64,000 nt of DNA, taken from positions 1 to 64,000 of the forward strand of contig JAGFNK010000117.1 of assembly GCA_025769875.1 (NCBI GenBank). The letters are read 5' to 3'. The translations under genes and the position numbers were made by a program. The stretch is from Russula earlei (lineage: Eukaryota; Basidiomycota; Agaricomycetes; Russulales; Russulaceae). The notes beneath the pieces were generated by a model. It did not search any database, was not told the origin of the DNA, and was given only the letters and a program-made list of their open reading frames with translations. This document shows, one piece after another, positions 62,085 through 64,000 of this stretch (positions are counted from its first letter, which is position 1; each line of letters begins with the position of its first letter).

Positions 62085-63840
62085 CCATCATTTCGAACGA
62101 GGACGATCTCGTCATTGTCAGCGCGCCCAACGAAGAGGACGCACCACCGAACCCCAGAATCGTCTGGTCAGGAGGCCTCACAGCAGAAGGCTTTACCCAC
62201 CCCCATCACATCTTCAGCCGAGTCGACAGGACTGAAGAGCCAGTGTACCGCCTCGAGAATAGGTGGTACGAATTATTCCAACTAGCAGACGGACAACTCG
62301 CTATCGGCGAAAGACGCAAGGAGATTGAGTATCGAGACTCGAATCGTGCAGGCACCCCGAGCCACAGCTCCCAAGACTCAGACTCATCGGACGACATCCA
62401 AGAAGACACCCAGACCACCCAACAAATCCGCCACACTTCCGTGACAACCTCGCCTACCGCGGACGCGCCACCACCATACGCAATGACCACCACCACCTGT
62501 AGCATACACCTCGACTATACTCGACCCCGACGCAAACCCGGACCCGCAGGGCGGCTCCTCCATCACAACAGCACAACCGGACAGAAATCCTACCACGCGA
62601 ATCAACGCGGCGCTACGACACGCCCTACGGCGAGGACCGGGCGGCCCTAGTGGGCCCCCGGGAGGAGGACCAGCGGGAGGACCACCTGCACCAGGGCCAC
62701 CCGCACCAGGACCACCCGCACCAGGACCACCCGCCCGCGGGAACGCCCCGGTACACCCAGGAGGAGTAGGCGGAGACGCCAAGGCGTACTGGAAGCCTAC
62801 CCCGTGAATTCACCGGCGACCGAGCCCTCGCCGAGGACTTCCTACAAGAATTGAAAACCTACCTGCGCCTCAACGCCTGCGTCCCAAACTTCGCCTCGCC
62901 CATCTGGAAGACGTCATTCGCCCTCACCCTCATCAAGGGCCCAGCGGTGTCGGGCTGGACGCGCGACATGGGCGATTGGATCGACGCCCTCGACCCCGTC
63001 GCCGATGACCATCCAGACGTCTGGGACCAGTTCCAAAACGAATTTCGAACCCAATTTATGGACTCCCAGCGCGCGCAACGAGCACAAACAAAGATAGAGA
63101 ACCTCAAAATGCAATGGCCACATATCGATCAATACATCGCTGACTTCGAACAACTCGCGCGCGAGGCTGGCTACACTCAGGGAGACGAGCCAGTGACTCG
63201 CCTGTTCCTCAAAGGATTGAACAAGTCTATCATCACTGGAAGTGCTCACACATCCGGTACCCGCCAATTACCGCTGATACCAAAGAAAAAGCAATACAGT
63301 GCACCAAGGCCCGACAAATGCGCGAGGCAATCACGGGCACCCTCACGAACGCCGTCCATCCCTTCGGACAGTGGCAACGCCCCGCGACCTTTGCGTCCCG
63401 ACAACCATTCTTCTCACAGCAACGACAGCAGCCCATCGCGACATACAATTCCTCGACCGCCCCAAGAGCTATGGCCAACCAACCCGTGCCGATGGACCTG
63501 GACCGAACGCGCGTACCACGAGGGCGGCAGGGCCCTCCTCCATGGCACAGAAGAGTAGTACAAGCGCAGGGGACCCCGAATAACCAGGGACGACCCACGC
63601 GGTCATGAGGACCATGCTTCGAATGTGGACGCGAGGGACACTTCGCACGCGACTGCCCACAAAAGAGGCAGGCACGCGCACGGGTCTCCGAATGGGAAAT
63701 CGACAACATCGAGTCGACCCAATCGACGACCCCCCCAGACCCCATCCGAGAGATACACGAGCGCTTGGACGCGCTCACTCCAGAGCAGCAGGGCGAGCTT
63801 GCGACTCAACTTAACGCCTCGCCCTCGGATTTTCCCTTAG
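62085..63840 (+). pseudogene. GypJ gag
   Basis: An open frame without a clear ATG runs from about 62090 (NEDDLVIVSAPNEEDAPPNP, RVDRTEEPVYRLENRWYELF) to 62650. A second frame carries GPPAPGPPAPGPP repeats. The frame 62811-63290 is the Gag domain (LAEDFLQELKTYLRLNACVP, WDQFQNEFRTQFMDSQRAQR, IDQYIADFEQLAREAGY). After further shifts comes the knuckle CFECGREGHFARDC (about 63617-63658) and a C-terminal tail ending at 63840. At least three frameshifts and one TGA make it a pseudogene, though motifs are well conserved. Confidence 0.85.
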
Positions 63841-63898
63841 CCTGATCTGTACAGCCTGGATCAGGAGTCGTGACCGTAATGTATACCTGTCAAAAAGA

Positions 63899-64000
63899 AA
63901 ATCTATGACAGTTAAATGCTATTTTCATACGGATCACAAGAGGGCTGAGACCGTCACACTATTAGACTCGGGAGCCACGGAGAACTTCCTGAGTCAGTCC
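63899..64000 (+). pseudogene. GypJ protease, N-terminal fragment cut by window end
   Basis: The frame KCYFHTDHKRAETVTLLDSG continues ATENFLSQS. It holds the aspartic protease signature DSGATENF of Ty3/gypsy pol. It continues beyond the window. Confidence 0.85.

Larger units (their letters stand above)
35836..64000 (-). mobile_element. GypF(-): Ty3/gypsy chromovirus, 5' end beyond the window
   Basis: Reading on the minus strand from 52046 down: gag, protease, RT, RNase H, integrase with chromodomain, an extra zinc-knuckle ORF (ORF3), polypurine tract (AACAAGGGGGTAA, + 36328-36340) and 3' LTR (35836-36327). GypG (36495-45985) sits in ORF3 and Copia-H (52047 onward) in gag, so the 5' LTR lies past 64000. 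The domain order is complete and nearly all lesions in pol are single TGA stops. The 3' flank CAAAG cannot be checked for a TSD here. Confidence 0.88.
61741..64000 (+). mobile_element. GypJ: start of a GC-rich Ty3/gypsy element
   Basis: A 5' LTR (61741-62061), self-priming site, gag with zinc knuckle and the start of protease (DSGATENFLS) run to the window end. CpG is abundant here, unlike the older elements, which suggests a young copy or a recently active family. The flank CCCTA (61736-61740) should recur after the 3' LTR beyond the window. Confidence 0.85.

Noticed and set aside
62384..62782. 132-codon minus-strand G-rich frame opposite GypJ gag
   Set aside because: It is the complement of the GPPAPGPP repeats; the plus strand carries the recognisable Gag.

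Overview
The window is a nested retrotransposon cluster from a fungal genome, most probably a basidiomycete (Agaricomycetes-like). The pointers are Ty3/gypsy chromoviruses with chromodomains, Ty1/copia elements with half-tRNA primer sites, a Tad-type LINE, short GT..AG introns in the one host-like stretch, and no bacterial signals. The species cannot be named from sequence alone. Nearly everything from 1128 to 64000 is transposon. I delimited the insertions by pairing LTRs or terminal repeats and checking for exact target-site duplications (TSDs).

Left part, 1-12440. Host-like DNA is split by two related copia insertions: Copia-A1 (1128-6869, minus, TSD ACTTG, with solo LTR A1 in its gag) and Copia-A2 (6931-11086, plus, TSD GGTTG, internally deleted). 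The only plausible host gene, a small putative secreted protein with one or two introns, lies at about 11413-11758.

Middle part, 12444-35835. A plus-strand gypsy fragment, GypF(+), keeps its last ORF and 3' LTR. The ORF is cut by a complete 14.8-kb minus-strand chromovirus, GypB (12917-27719, TSD GTCCC). GypB carries a 3.9-kb long-terminal-inverted-repeat element (14052-17927) that itself holds solo LTR A2, and a 1.3-kb TA-flanked element (19499-20834). The GypF(+) LTR is split by a tandem LTR-D structure that carries a small 8-bp-TSD insert, solo LTR E1 and a LINE with a 15-bp TSD. A GypB-like fragment follows, broken by a hAT-type element and a solo LTR of the GypB family.

Right part, 35836-64000. 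A minus-strand GypF(-) runs off the window. Inserted in it are GypG (36495-45985, TSD GAGGA, with solo LTRs B and D inside) and Copia-H (plus). Copia-H in turn contains Copia-I (53382-59693, TSD TGGTG, with solo LTR E2 inside), a 300-bp insert with a 9-bp duplication, and the start of GypJ (61741 onward).

Common threads. (1) GypF and GypG each carry an extra ORF between pol and the 3' LTR; it ends in CCHC zinc knuckles. (2) GypB, GypG and GypJ appear to self-prime: the primer site just after the 5' LTR is complementary to LTR sequence about 25-27 nt downstream of the TATA box. (3) Most in-frame stops in the old pol genes are TGA where CGA is expected, which suggests decay of methylated CpG. 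(4) Two copia LTR families carry two copies of a perfect stem-loop about 105-112 nt apart, with different sequences in each family. Most coding features are therefore transposon pseudogenes.
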